Positions 22,576-34,867 of a DNA stretch of 64,000 nucleotides are shown here, in pieces. Both the position numbers and the translations under genes were made by a program. Numbering within the stretch: the stretch's first letter is position 1; every line of letters starts with the position of its first letter. The notes below the pieces were generated by a model. That model saw nothing but the letters and a program-made list of their open reading frames with translations, did no database searches and had not been told where the DNA came from. Origin of the DNA: Ephemerocybe angulata (taxonomy: Eukaryota; Basidiomycota; Agaricomycetes; Agaricales; Psathyrellaceae); the NCBI GenBank assembly GCA_013368325.1, contig JAACJK010000070.1, positions 147,250 to 211,249 on the forward strand, in the 5' to 3' direction.

Positions 22576-23491
22576 ATGCAAGGCCTCTTCGCAAACCTCC
22601 ATGCTCGCCGGGCCGTCGCCATCGCTCCTCCAGAGTTAATCCAAGCAACGGGACGCGCTATCGCCCAGGCTTTTCTCAACCGATATGAGAGGAGGTACTA
22701 CCTGGGCGAAGCAACCGCCATCGACAATCTGGTAAAGCGTGGTTTCGCGTCCAAGGAAGATAGTCGAACTGTTGCCCTCGTCGTGCAAGAAATCTGCGAT
22801 GCGCTTTTGTCATGCCGTCCTATCAGACCTGGGCAGACGGAGCCAGATGTCCTCCTTGCTTTCAAAGTGTACCTCTGGGGTACGTTAGAGATCAATATAA
22901 ACTCCCAGGTAATATATTTCTTATCCATGGATCGTTGTTCGCGTTTGCTGACTTTGGTATGAATGTTTTCAGGACCCAATGGACCCGCCCGTGGGGTTTA
23001 CCGCCTTTGTCAGCGACCTTTATAGCATCGGAAACAAGATAATCCCGAAGGTTCGGGTGTTGACAATGCTTGGAAACTCCCTCCGGTCTATGGAGAGTGT
23101 GCCTATAGGGCTCACCGCTATAGATTCGATCCATGCGGCCGAGTTCACCCTAATGCGTGCCATTTCGATGAAAGGCAGCCATTTGTCCCCCCCGTTCTAC
23201 ATTCAGCTGCTGTGTCACTTCGAAGCAGCATGGCGCAGGGCAGGAGTTTCCGACGTCTCGGCGGAGGCTCAGAACTTCAAATTCGCTATGTTGTCGTTGT
23301 ATCACGATGCACTGGCCATGCAGGATGGAGCCGGAGGTAATGTGCGTTGCTCGATCCCCTTCAGACACACGGCCACCAACGCACAAATTACCGTGTGCGA
23401 CGATCTCTTGAGGATTTTTGGAGTTGAGAAAGTACCGGTTAGAATATTGTACCATCTTATTCCCCCTCGATTCCCTGCCCTACCGTACTAG
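22576..23491 (+). CDS. Hypothetical protein, two exons
   Basis: Exon 1 (22576-22908, 111 codons) begins MQGLFANLHARRAVAIAPP. A 64-nt intron (GTAATA...TTTCAG) leads in phase 0 to exon 2 (22973-23491), giving 283 residues. The protein is mainly alpha-helical with mixed charge: an N-terminal segment AIAQAFLNRYERRYYLGEATAIDNLVKRGF and a C-terminal ILYHLIPPRFPALPY. No signal peptide, transmembrane helix or catalytic motif is obvious, and I do not recognise the family. Support for coding use comes from the clean intron, the TATA box at a sensible distance and the length of both open exons. Confidence 0.6.
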
Positions 23492-24855
23492 TCTCTGGGT
23501 ATCGCTGTTTAGACATTTTCGAGATTCCTTCCTATAAATCGCTTTCGATGTAAATGAAGTTAATAATTCTTGCATATTAACTTGAACTGATAAACGGTGG
23601 GACTACTTACATAGGAGTCTAATAGGAGGCAGAAAAGAATCTCGAATGAAAAGGGCTGCGCGTCGGACGACGAAAGATGATGCTGTGGCCCAGGTGTGTT
23701 GCGCTACTGCGTCGACCTGGTGTGGGATCATGGGTTTAAGTAGCAGTGATGTGCTTCGCCTCGGATCGTGGTACGTACGCATAGTCGTGAAGTAGGCCTC
23801 ATCGTCCTAAGCTAGGCAGAGGAGGTAGTAACATGGGGTCCCATATTGCCAAGGTCTTTATTCCCCAAAGTCCCGGCAAAGGAAGAAGTCGTCTCCTCCC
23901 TAAAAGCCTGGATATATCATATCGTTCAATCGCGTCGAGGCTCGAGAGATTGGAACTGAGCTGGAACATGTGCGTTTGAGACGAACTAACTTGAACGCGC
24001 TCGGACCGACCTGGGTCGGGATATCAAAGTCGTGTGAACATCTTTCGGATCCACCCGAACCATTTTCAGTGACAGCTATTGGGCAACGGGCGCTTGTTGC
24101 CCCCCACCATGGTCCATAACCATTTCTCTTTTGAGATCCAGGGTCGTTCGGCGGCGCGATACGTCTTCAAGCGGAGATTCCCGACCCTCCGGAAATTTGT
24201 TTGTGGGTCCCAATGTTTCTTCTCGTTCCGTCACGGTTACGGTTACGGTGCTCTTGTAACTCGCTCACCGTCATGACGCCTGAGTGCCTGGTGCGTTGTC
24301 GTATTCTGCCCTAGCGCTTCCGTTCGTTTGGACTGATCGCTCTTCATGCCGCCCAAAACAGGTTGTTCTGTTGTACTCTTCTGGGCCTTGTCCTTCGCTA
24401 TCTGGCTCCGCTCCTAGCGACGGCCCTCAGGAGGCATACGTCTAAGTGTACGGATCACTCATTTCAAGCGTCTGTGGGTCCAAAAGACAATTGTGGCACA
24501 AGGTCCAATTGATTTTTGCCTGTAAGAAAGAACCCGTGCTGGATGCTTATAGGATGGATGGTGGACAGGTTGTGGGTCCCAGTCTGTCTGTCCTCCCGTC
24601 TCATCTGTCTTTCAATCTGCTTCTTTCTTCTTATACACGTCTTTCAATACCCGCCAGCGCTGTGTTCGCATTTTTTGGGCGCACACCACGACGGCTGGTT
24701 TCGTTGTCTCCGTCCATACACGTTAACATTTCATTTCTCTTCATTGAACTCATTCTTTTTTTCCTTCACCCTCTGTTGCATGACAGTTGTTTCTTCTTCG
24801 TTCAGCCCGTTTGGAACAACTCAACCAACATTGACTTCATTCTTTTCATCTGGCA
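23492..24855. other. Intergenic, 1.4 kb, no gene seen
   Basis: Pyrimidine-rich stretches increase toward 24590-24850, consistent with the leader region of the gene starting at 24856. An open frame at 24446-24967 overlaps that leader and the first exon in another frame. Confidence 0.5.
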
Positions 24856-26789
24856 ATGGGTGTTCAATATTCGAACAAACACTCCTTGTCTCCCCTCTTC
24901 ACCGCCATCGCGTACTTCCTTCTCCTCTCTTCGATTCTTGGACAGTCCAACGCCGCGCGGAACGTGACCGTCGACGACAGCGATGCTGCCATCGAGTATG
25001 AAGGTATCTGGGACCCGGAACCCGCCTCCGATCCTGCTTCCCAAGGTGGATCTCATAAGGTCGCGAATGACCCTTCTGCTAAAGCAATGTTCAAGTTCAA
25101 CGGTAGGCGTCTACGCTTCGCTCCTGACTGAGTACTCCTCACCCACTTTCATAGGCACTGCAGTATATGTCTGGTTCCCAAAGTGGTCATACGGCGTTTC
25201 TGCCTTACTCTCCCTCGATGGATCGGACCCCGAGATGGTTAACTTGGAAGACGATACGAAAGGCTCAAGTGATAGCGCAGTCGATCCTTCGACGGTATTG
25301 AGATACTGGGACGGCTTGGATGATAGCATGGAACATACGTTGAAGTTCGAGAAGGGGCCGGGCTTCTTGGTACTTGACATGCTCACGTCCGTCTTCGCTG
25401 AATTTATTTTCTCTCCACGTCTGACCCCCACATAGGTATACAGCCAGCGACTTGGTCTCGGACATCCCTTTCCCCACTGCCTCCCCGTCTCCTTCCACCA
25501 CCCCTACACGCTCCACGACTAGGGCCAGTTCAAACCCCTCTCCATCCTCCGCCAACATCGCAACACCGCCCAATGACAATGAGAACCGTATGCGCACTGT
25601 CATGATAGCAGTAGGGGTCGTTATCGGTGTCCTCTCCCTTCTCTCAATACCCCTCATCATCATGTTCTGCCACCGGCGACGCCAGCGCGCGAAAGACGAA
25701 GCTGCCGAAACGAACTTCGGCCTCGACCCCGAATCGCACCACAGTGCAGTTGCGCCGCATCATCACATATCGACCTCTCCTTCTCGCCCAGCATACGTCA
25801 ACTTCAACGCAGCGCAGCGCTATCCAGGCGGGTACGCGCCCGCCCCGGCTTCCCCGCAAGCCACCACTGGACACGGACCTGATCACAGCCGAGGGCACGG
25901 ATCGAGGGATGCGCTCACTCGGGACTTGGAGCGGGTGGGTCAGGACTACACGCACTTGACGGGATCTCTGCCTTCTAGTCGCCCTATTCAGCCCCCTCGC
26001 GTTCCCACCAGCCCTCCAACGTCCCCGCAGATCATCCACGGACGGAGCTTGGGCCCTCTCGTGGTCTCAAACGCAGCTTCCAATGACGGACACTCGTCTC
26101 CCGAGCCCCGCGCGTCGGCGCCTGAAGGGCCTTTGGAGCAGCATGAGAGGGCTCGAAGGCAGGATTCAGCGGATAGCCAAGCGAGCACCGCAAGTGGTGC
26201 GACCATTGGCACCATCACCGATGGATATGGTACGGGCCTGGGTGCGCGAGGCTTGAAGCCGCTGATTCTTCCCTCGGGGGAGTCGAAGGCGAGGGAAGCC
26301 GCGATGGACAGAGAAGTGGAGGAGATGGAGGCCCCGCCGTACAAAGCGAGAAACACACTTCCTCCAGCATACCCCGGGCTGTCGCATGGCTTGCCTGGAC
26401 CCCCCTTACCTTCGACTTCTGCCCTTCCTCCTACGCCCCCTGCCTATTCCCAGTCGTCTGCTCCCCCTGTACCTGCTGTCTCCCTCTCTCGGGCCCCTCG
26501 CCCGAAGCGCTCTGGCCTCACGCAAGTGAGGAAGGCCGCAGAGCAAGCGCGCACCCTCGATGACTCGAGAAGAGCGGGTATGCTGACCAGAGGCGACGCC
26601 AACCGGAGCGTCACTGTGGCTCCGAAACGGGCGACGAGAATCGCGACTCTCTATAACCCCTGGGATGAGGCTGAACATGCAGAGGATGCTAGGGCGAGTG
26701 AGTCGTTTGAAGGCACGACGCTAGTTGACAGCGCTCCGATCCGAGGATTGAAATCGGAGTTGGTTGTGCTCTCACCGTCTAGGGGTTGA
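24856..26789 (+). CDS. Single-pass receptor-like surface protein, copy 2 (long tail)
   Basis: Three exons (24856-25102, 25155-25386, 25436-26789); the phases close at 610 residues. The signal peptide ends around LGQSNA. The ectodomain reads RNVTVDDSDAAIEYEG...AMFKFNG, TAVYVWFPKWSYGVSALLSLDG and GFLVLDMLTYTASD, with introns at the same two places and phases as copies 1 and 3. A Ser/Thr/Pro stalk is followed by one helix (VMIAVGVVIGVLSLLSIPLIIMF) and CHRRRQRAK. The cytoplasmic tail, about 360 residues, is the longest of the three. It is rich in Pro and Ser with PPTPPAYS- and PPVPAVS-type motifs that could bind SH3 or WW domains (inference). Ligand and role unknown. Confidence 0.8.
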
Positions 26790-27261
26790 TCTGGCCTCCC
26801 AGTCTTTGCGCTTTAAGCGCGTATTATTTATTTTGTGGTTCTGTTTCCGACTAATTTGGGCTTCTTATGAGGGCTCTGCTCATCGCACCGCTCTCCATTT
26901 ACTTCGTTGACGACCCCCTTTATTGACCCCCACGAGATCTTCACGCACCTCACTTACCACCATGCGCATTTTTACTTCCTTCAATTGTCTTCTATTCGAG
27001 TCGGACACTCTCTTTAATGCCTGCCATGGACCTCACACTCACTTACAACCTGAACCCACACAGTCACCTGTAGCTTAGAATGATGTACTACTTCGGTATT
27101 TTGGTTACCCCTTCCTTTCAAGTTCATTTCTTTCCCATAGTTGCAACTTTCTTCTTTACTTCGTAATTTGGCTATTTATGGGCGCTCCCTCAAGTAACTC
27201 AAGGAACTTCTGTTATAAAATCGTAGCTCTGGCTCATCTCATCTTTAGAAGATAAGCGGAT
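26790..27261. other. Convergent intergenic, no gene seen
   Basis: 3' flanks of the receptor-like copy 2 (+) and DUF6533 copy C (-); AT-richer, with no other feature noticed. Confidence 0.5.
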
Positions 27262-28846
27262 CTACTCTATGGTGTCAGTACGACGGTACAGCTCGATATC
27301 ACCCGTCTCTTGCTGAGAATTGTTGAAGCGGATCATGGACATCATCCCAACGTCATATTCTCGTGAGGCATAAGTCGCGAGGGGGTCCATCTCTGCAAGT
27401 CGGCTAGAGTCGGCTGCGCGAAGATGCAGAAGCATGCGTGTGGACAGGATACTGTGCACAACGATGCCGAATCTGAGGAGGTAGTCACAATATTGCATCA
27501 GCCTTTTCGGTGAGTCTGAATAGTCTGAATCCTGAACAAACAGGACGAACTGGGAGAACATAAACTGGAATCCTTCCGGAGCGGCGAAGCTCATGAAGAT
27601 GTTGACCGAGGTTAAGCCTTGCAAGTATGTTTGAGCTTTGTCTCGTCATGGAGGACTCTCGATACGCTTACCAGATAGGCTAATGAAATAGAAGATGCCG
27701 TCTCGATAGAAAATCTGCAGAAGCTTGCTATCGAGACCTCTATGCTTCCGCAAGGCCAGGAAAATCATGATAATCATCACAATTGCGAGGCTGCAGAGGA
27801 GGGCAATATAAACACCGCCGATGAGGTTGTGGTTCGCCCGGATCGGCGTGCAGACTTGTCCTTGCCACCGCGTAACTGTGTGTACTCAAAGGTCAATGTC
27901 ATGAATACGACAGGGGTTGAATTGGAAACTCACACTCGAGAGAGTCGTAATATCTGAAGAGAAAGGTGAGCAGGGTCGCGTGTATGGCCTAGACTGCATC
28001 AGACAAAAACATGCATCGGAGAGAATCTGGGAACATACAACGAACTGGAATCCTAGGTAGAGTAGCATTACTCGGTTCCTCCCAGAGAACGCATAGACAC
28101 GGTAGAAGAGAATCGCTAGGCGCTATGTCATTATAATTGCTGGAAGTAGGACATAGTTTCAGATGCCGAGGACACACCTTCAGCGCCAATCACAACTGCC
28201 GCGCTTGATGCTGTCGCCCAACAGCTATCTGTTAGAGTCTATGCAATCACGTTGTCAATCTGGATCTCACTCGATGACCACTCGAACGTCCTGTGGCACT
28301 GGGCAGAAGTATAATCGGTGGGGAATGAGTCTAGCAATGTGTATGAGCAATGTAATAGACGTTCGCGACTGAGTAAAGCCTACATACCAAGCACGGAAAG
28401 GACTGTGTTCACAGGTAGGTAGTATCGAACGAGGAAGAATAAAGCTTTTGGGATGCTAAGAGGCGCCGGCCACATCAATCGAATCTAAGGCAGATTCTCA
28501 TTAATAGGGGACTCGGAGTTCTATGAGGGAAGGAGGCCCGTACCTCGTCCGGGAGGGTATGTAGGAAATCTGCAGTCTGATTGCATCGGAGTTTAATGAG
28601 CTGGGTTAGGGCGGCGCGGTCAGCAGAGCCAAGGGGAAATTCTTACTGCAAGTGAATACCCGGCTACTGACTTGAGAACCAGAAGTCATGAGAACTATGC
28701 CTTAGTTGCTCAGCTGGCTGGAGCATCCCACTCACTACGTACTTGCATGCAACCTTAGCCAAGTGATACCGTGTTCCGGGAGGACTATATGTGTGGCTCA
28801 CATTGGTGTACATCCTCGCCTGTAACAGTGCTACGTCGCTCGGCAT
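27262..28846 (-). CDS. DUF6533 family multi-pass membrane protein (copy C)
   Basis: Starts MPSDVALLQARMYTN at 28846 (the next base pair begins a GTGAGC donor). The core is TADFLHTLPDEV then RLMWPAPLSIPKALFFLVRYYLPVNTVLSV in the next exon. A loop exon with AFSGRNRVMLLYLGFQFVV follows, then helices and KHRGLDSKLLQIFYRDGIFYF. The last exon joins at CA|A TTC to FGIVVHSILSTRMLLHLRAADSSRLAEMDPLATY and ends RRTDTIE at 27262. The last-exon splice phase closes, unlike copy A. It is one of four related genes and is in tandem with copy D. A predicted plasma-membrane protein with about seven helices; function unknown. Confidence 0.65.
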
Positions 28847-29318
28847 TGTCAGGACTCAAGAATTACAAACAGCTCTCGATCTCGCTTCGAAGTGTGGGGT
28901 CAGGAGAAACCAAGGAGTCGCTTGGCCAGTGGTCATTTCTTATCGCGTTCAAGTTATGTCTGACAGATGCAATTGAACCGCACCATCGCCTTATGACTTT
29001 CGAGCGCTGTATTTCAAGGTATTTATACTAAGGTCGGCCTGAGAAGGAAGGTGCTGAGTGTACAAGTCTCCACTGAATCAGGCCGATTAGCCCGGGGGAG
29101 ATGTGTTCCGTACTCATCGCTCCCATGTCGCAACAATGAGGCTGCTTTGGGATTAGGCTGGTACCTATGCCCTGAACCATCTCTCCAACTATTCTACCGT
29201 ATTCCGGGTCCTGGTAAGGGGCTGGAGTGCTATCAGATTGCTCAGTAGGGATGATAGCTACTACATCCATGTTCGGAGCCATGGGCGTCTACAATTAGCG
29301 CCCAAACTTCGGCTGGAA
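28847..29318. other. Intergenic between tandem DUF6533 copies
   Basis: No gene seen. It must contain the promoter of copy C and the 3' flank of copy D. Confidence 0.5.
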
Positions 29319-30739
29319 TCATTTAGGCGGAGTTTGATTTGGGAGCTGATGCATAGAAACCAGCCATGCCATCGCGCACTCCTTGCCAGTGGGCGCTTCC
29401 GAAGGTGACAATCCCAGTGTAGTCATTAGCTGGGGCTGGTGGGGCAATATCGTAGACGATGTATCCAGATCTGTTTCGTTGCTTGAAGGTTCCAAGAATA
29501 CGATCGTCGATGGGAAGTTCGGTCCGCCATGCTGAAGATTGTACGACGAAAGTGGATCCATCCTGGCAAGTCGCGCCGAGTCTGTGGCGCGGAGGTGTAG
29601 GAGCATCCTTGTCGATAGGATACCGTGAACGCAGACGCCGAATCTTGAGATTTCTGTGAGTTAGCGTCATGCGCGCGGAAAACCGATAAAAGTCGACGTA
29701 CTGGATTAGAAGAAAGTGATACCCTTCTGACGCGACGAAGTTGCACACAATAGTTGCGAGGTTACGGCTGTCGAAGCGAGCTGATTTTCAGAGGAGGATG
29801 GCGAGAATTGTGACTAGAACAGGCGCTCACCAAATAGAAGAAAGAAATAGAACACCCCGTCACGATAGAAGACCTTCAATAGCGCGCTGTTGAGACCGCG
29901 GTGTCGGCAAAGTGCCATGTAGATCATGATAGCCATGACGACTACCACGCTAGATAGTAGCAGAAGAATAAAGACCTCCCCGATGCGCGAATTGTCTGCC
30001 ACAATGGGAGTGCATAGTCTCCCCGGCCACCTTGTATCTAGAACGTGAAACGTGAACTCAATACACGAACGTTCGAACGACGATTTCCGAACATCGCTTA
30101 CACTCCACATTTTCAAGGAATTTCAGGAGAAGTATGAGCATTGCTGAGAAGATGCCCTTTGGTGTTGCTGGTTCATAAGTGAATTTGCAGAGCGAATTGC
30201 CTTGGAAACGTACGATAAACTGGAGCCCAAGATAGACCGCTATGCTGCGACTTCTCCCTGAGAAAGTGTAGACACGATAGAACATGATCGCTGAATCGAC
30301 AGTAGTACGTTTCAAGATTAAGGCGGGTTACTGAGCGACAAACCTTCGGATCCAACTACGGTTATCGCACTGACCACTGCCACAGAGCATCAGTTCGCGG
30401 TAGTCCTTCCCAAAATCATTATATCCTACAAGTGGACCACCAAAATGCAGTCAAGCACTGTTGAGAGGAATAGGTGGTCGGAAATGAGCCTGGCGCGATC
30501 GATCAGCGGGAGATATGCTGGAATGAATGCAAGATTGTCGCGCACCGAAGAACGAGGACACAATATTCGCCATTACAATATACCTCACGAAGAAGAAAAG
30601 GATCTTCGGTATACTCAAAGCAGCAGGCCAGATTAGTTCAACCTTGGACGATCCCGTTCGAAATCAGTGTGATATGGGCATCGCGAAGATGATTGGAACA
30701 CACCTCAGCAGGAAAGGTATGCAGAAAGTCCGCAATCTA
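29319..30739 (-). CDS. DUF6533 family multi-pass membrane protein (copy D), 5' end unresolved
   Basis: The earliest exon I can place is IADFLHTFPAEV (about 30739-30700). Then come LIWPAALSIPKILFFFVRYIVMANIVSSF, IMFYRVYTFSGRSRSIAVYLGLQFIV, a long helix-rich exon IGEVFILLLLSSVVVVMAIMIYMALCRHRGL with LLKVFYRDGVFYFFLLFGERLF, and a terminal exon that joins CA|A TTC to FGVCVHGILSTRMLLHLRATDSARLARMDPLSSYNLQ. The normal first exon with an ATG and an M-Y/F-T-N block was not found with confidence between 30740 and 31000. Either it is a very short exon that I missed or the 5' end is degraded. The remainder is intact and in phase. Confidence 0.5.
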
Positions 30740-31700
30740 AACGCGTTTATCGATTATCCTTCAGCATATAGCCATGATTAACATTGATATCCAGCTTTAC
30801 TACCAACGAATAGCCAGCAAGTTGCTACTCGATTACCAAGACGGGGTAAAAGATTGGGATTCAGAAAGCCCGCACGAAATCGTGTTGAAGAAGCGATTCT
30901 CACCATGTACTATGCAACTTCGGTGAGTATGCTTAAACATGGGCAGTGGGAGCACTTACGTTTGTGAAGTACCTCGCCTCTAGCATCCGAATACTATTGG
31001 GACAGTCCATCCTGCGCGTCGAGTGGAGTGTTAGGTGGCTCGTTGGGTCTGACCCATCTACAATCTTCTTAAAGCCTAGCAGCTTAGCGACGGCCCTATG
31101 TCTCCGTAATCAGACTAAGCTATTCCGTGATATTAGAAACAACCGATTCCATTTCAGTGCTTCGCGGGTTCCCTACTTACCAAGCCTGAGCATGACGTAC
31201 CAACACCGGCGAGCGCTCAAGAGTGGGGTGTACTGTTTTTAGGCGCCATTGGCGCTCATGATTATATGGTCCGCAATGACCGGCGCCATTCCGTCCTTCT
31301 CGTTCTAAACTTGCAGCGGGTGAGGTGCATGCGCTACTCGCCTCCGTCTTCCGAGTGGGCTAAAGCAACAGCAGATGCATGGATGGATAGCATCCAGAAT
31401 GAATGATACACCGGGTGTTCAGAGCCCGGTGGATCCCTGAAAAAGTAACGTTGGTAAGATAACGGACTATGGTTGAGGAGAGTGTAGTGGGCTTACTCTG
31501 TTGCGGAAATCACACCCGATCCCTTCGCCACCATACCTTCATTTCGCAATTGGCCGTGGGTAGAATGCCGGCCGCAAGAGCCCAAAGAAAACCAGTTAGA
31601 TAGAGAGAAAGATCTACTGTACATGCACCACGCTCATGAGCTCCAGCTCAAGTACGAATTCCAATTCCTAAACCGCCTCTTGAACGATCATTAGTCCCCG
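30740..31700. other. Intergenic, no gene seen
   Basis: May hold the missing first exon of DUF6533 copy D; otherwise 3' flank of receptor-like copy 3. A GGCGCCATTGGCGCTC palindromic patch lies near 31241. Confidence 0.4.
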
Positions 31701-33242
31701 TTAATACCTGTTTCCCTCTCTCTCTTCCACGTCCTCGAAGGGTGACTGCATCCTCACGTCCCTCGCCAGCAAAGACCCAGCTCTAATACCTGGTCGTGCC
31801 CTTGTTAGCTCGTGCCTCCTCTCCCCCTCCACAGCGAAGTTTCGATCGGCCACTGAGCCGAAGTATCCATTGGCCCCATTATCCAGCCCAGCAGAGGCGG
31901 GGGACGCGGGCGAGTCCCGAACAGAGAGCGACTTCGCGCTCGATGCCTCCGTAATCGTGCTCAGTGCCAACCCGGGCGTATAGCGTCCAGGCGACATTGT
32001 CATCGCCAAGCTTGATGTCGACGACGACGCAGCTCCTGACGGCGGAATCGGGAACAAGAGCCCCCCTGCGCCGAACTCGGCGACGCTTCTATCCGTGTCT
32101 TCGTATACAGGAAGCTGACTGGGAGGTGCGGATGATGACGACGATCCAGGTTGCACGACGGGTGCAGGCATGCCGACGTAGCCGTACCTCGGGTTCTGCC
32201 ATGCTTCTTCTTCCGTGAGAGGCGAAGCGTACATCGAGCTGTACGGATGCTCGCCCATCCCACCGAAGCCTCCAGGACCGGGATACGTCGCTGGTGGCCC
32301 AAGGGATATCGGTGAAGGACCTGTCGTCCCTGTCCTCCCACTTGAGTCAGTGCCCTTGCGCTCTGGTCCGTGCATGTAGACGGGGGCCACGGCTTGAGAT
32401 TTTCGAGTGATTGTCCAAGCTTCTGAGACGGGTCTTCTCCCGCTGTGCCGCTTTCGAACCCAGAACCAGACGAAGAGGGATATTAGGAGAAACCCGAAGA
32501 TCCCGAGGGCTGCTCCGACTGCGATTGGCATATTGACTGGTTTGAGGGGAGATGGGGGAGGGGTTGGCCCAGGGGTCGTTCCCGTCGTCGTTGGGCTTGG
32601 TAGTGACGAGGATGATCCGGGGGTTCCTTCTGCAGGGTCCAGGACGGTGTAACTATCAGTTACTGCATTGTGAGTCATGGTCTCTGGGCATGAAAGTGAG
32701 CTACGCACATGAGTCCATCGACAATGGCGAATCGCTGCCCGCTCCCCATGGTCATAACCAAGCTATGCATCCTGTTCTCTAAGCCATCGGCCTTCCATCG
32801 AACACCATATTGTGCAGTCTCGGGTCCGAAGCCCTCAGTGTCTGGGCGCGAGTGGTCGACAAGGTCGACGAGGGTAGGGGGGAAGCCGTCGAGGGAAATC
32901 TGCGTGTTGACGGTATACGGCCATAGTGGGGAGAGAAAGTATATCGCGACACCTGTTGGGAAACGTGGATTGGCTGAGAGTGGCAGCTTCAAGTAATAGA
33001 GAATTACCAGTAAAGTTCAAGGTAGCAGTCGCATTTGGAGTCTGCGTCAGCATGTGCGCAAACCCGAAATCGAGCGAGTTGTTCGCCGATCTGAACCACG
33101 CTCCCCCAGGCTGATAGCGTATTGTTGTATCCCCGTCATCAAGTGTGACGTTGCGCTGCGTCTGTGCTGATACCGTACAGGCGTAGAGCCAAAAGATAAG
33201 AGCAATGCAGTGGAGGGAGAGAACGTGAAGGTGAGTGAGCAT
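31701..33242 (-). CDS. Single-pass receptor-like surface protein, copy 3
   Basis: Three exons (33242-33008, 32952-32709, 32652-31701); the phases close at 476 residues. Start MLTHLHVLSLHCIAL with a signal peptide ending TVSAQ. The ectodomain has RNVTLDDGDTTIRYQPGGAW, NATATLNFTG then GVAIYFLSPLWPYTVN, and FAIVDGLIYTVLDPAEG. A Ser/Thr/Pro stalk (PTTTGTTPGPTPPPSP) precedes one helix (MPIAVGAALGIFGFLLISLFVWFWV) and the basic RKRHSGRR. The tail is about 290 residues, Pro/Ser/Gly rich. Intron positions and phases match copies 1 and 2, showing common descent. Third-exon acceptor choice (GATAG at 32653) is set by phase and by homology to IYYVPD in copy 1. Confidence 0.8.
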
Positions 33243-34867
33243 GTTCAAGGTGACGGTAAGATTGGACTACGAACCTACCAAACAATGCCTGCAGGCAAGA
33301 ATACCGAGACGTCCACTATACTCATGCTTCCTTCGTGGGTGGCGACAGTACGGTTGGCGACAGGTGGAGTGCTGGTGAGTTGAATGGCAACCACGAGGCA
33401 GAGCTTAATTTACCGGGAGATTGAATTGGAGGCTGGGAACAAGTTGCCGCATCTGAGAAACGTTATTCTTGGCGCTTAAATTTGGAGATTAGAAGGTCAA
33501 TAGGGAGTAAGAAACCACATATACGTACAAATGAACTGAGATTAGGCTGACTAATATAGCTTGCAAAAACCTTTCTGTCCTTCTGTTTCTCAGGCCCCGC
33601 TCAAATTCATGAGGTCTGAGGACCTTCGTGTCCAGCTCAATGGGTGACTTCGTCACAGGAGGAAGAAACACGAGGACTCGGTGGGGAATACGAAGACGTG
33701 ATGTTGGGGGAAACATGGGATCTCTCTTGACGTGCCCATACGCTGTGGGATAGCCAGAAGCACGAATGGATCGCCCTCCGCGCTTTCTTTGGCAAGGGAC
33801 AACGTCCATCTCTCAACTTACCAACTCCGTTCATATAGAAGATGCTCTACGCAAAAGTGTGAGCAACTGCATAAAGGAAATGGTATATCGTACGTACCGT
33901 GCAGATCATCGTGGGTGCAAGAGCGGAAAATTTTCCCCGACTCAGCCTTCGCTGGGAGAGAGAACTTGACACAAGTAAAGAAATGCCTGGGCTCAGCCAT
34001 ATACACACCCCGCGCAGGGGCTGACTTCAAAATGGAGTGCGAGCAGTTTATACATGGGTGCAGCCAGCGATGTTCAGTGCACCTGGTGTCCTAAGGCTGA
34101 GCTCGAGAACCCACCCAGATGGGTCTCGCCCAGCCTCTGGCTTCCCGGCTAATTCTGGTTCTCATCGTTGTCCACTGCTTACAATATTATCTATGCCTTG
34201 TGCAACAACGAATGAATGAAGAAGAATAGTTGGATGGTGGTGGAGGAAAAGAAGAGCGTAATGATGGGGCGGCTGGCAGGCATTCGTCGACTGTGGGAAA
34301 GTTTCGCTCTCCCGGCCGAATTGCCGCAGGCCCGTGAGGACATCAAGGTGACGTCAGAGGCCAGAGCCCCTGTCTCGTTCCAGAGCCCTTGGGCGCTTAA
34401 CACTTGAACAAGGTCCTGAAGTTTGAAGGCGGAGTCACAGAGAGATCGTAGAAAGTCCTCATCATATGTTCATTCTCTCTTTCTGTTGCAATCCAAATCG
34501 CACGTGGAACGTGGCCGTCTGACGACGAAACACTCGGGGAGCAATCCTAAGCCACTTCCTCTCTTTCTCCTTTCTGATTCAATATAAAGCAATCACTGAG
34601 CAGGTGCTAGCTCCCCTCCAATCTCTCGAGTTTCTCCAATCCAATCTACCCATCGCATCGGTTTTACCCTCGGAAAGGTAAAGACTTCGCAGCCCTTTTC
34701 CCCAATCCCACTCCTCTATTTGAATGGTACTTACAAAGAATTGGCACACCCTGGCGGCAACTTTCCATTGCTGACTTAATTGTACAATTGTGCCATAACC
34801 TCATAATGTTATACAAAACTTGTTATCATCCTTTCCATATTCGAGTGGCTCATTTCCTCCTCCTGCT
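33243..34867. other. Intergenic, 1.6 kb, no gene seen
   Basis: TAAGCGCC octamers (minus) occur at 33471 and 34392. Overlapping short open frames on both strands show no family similarity. Confidence 0.5.
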
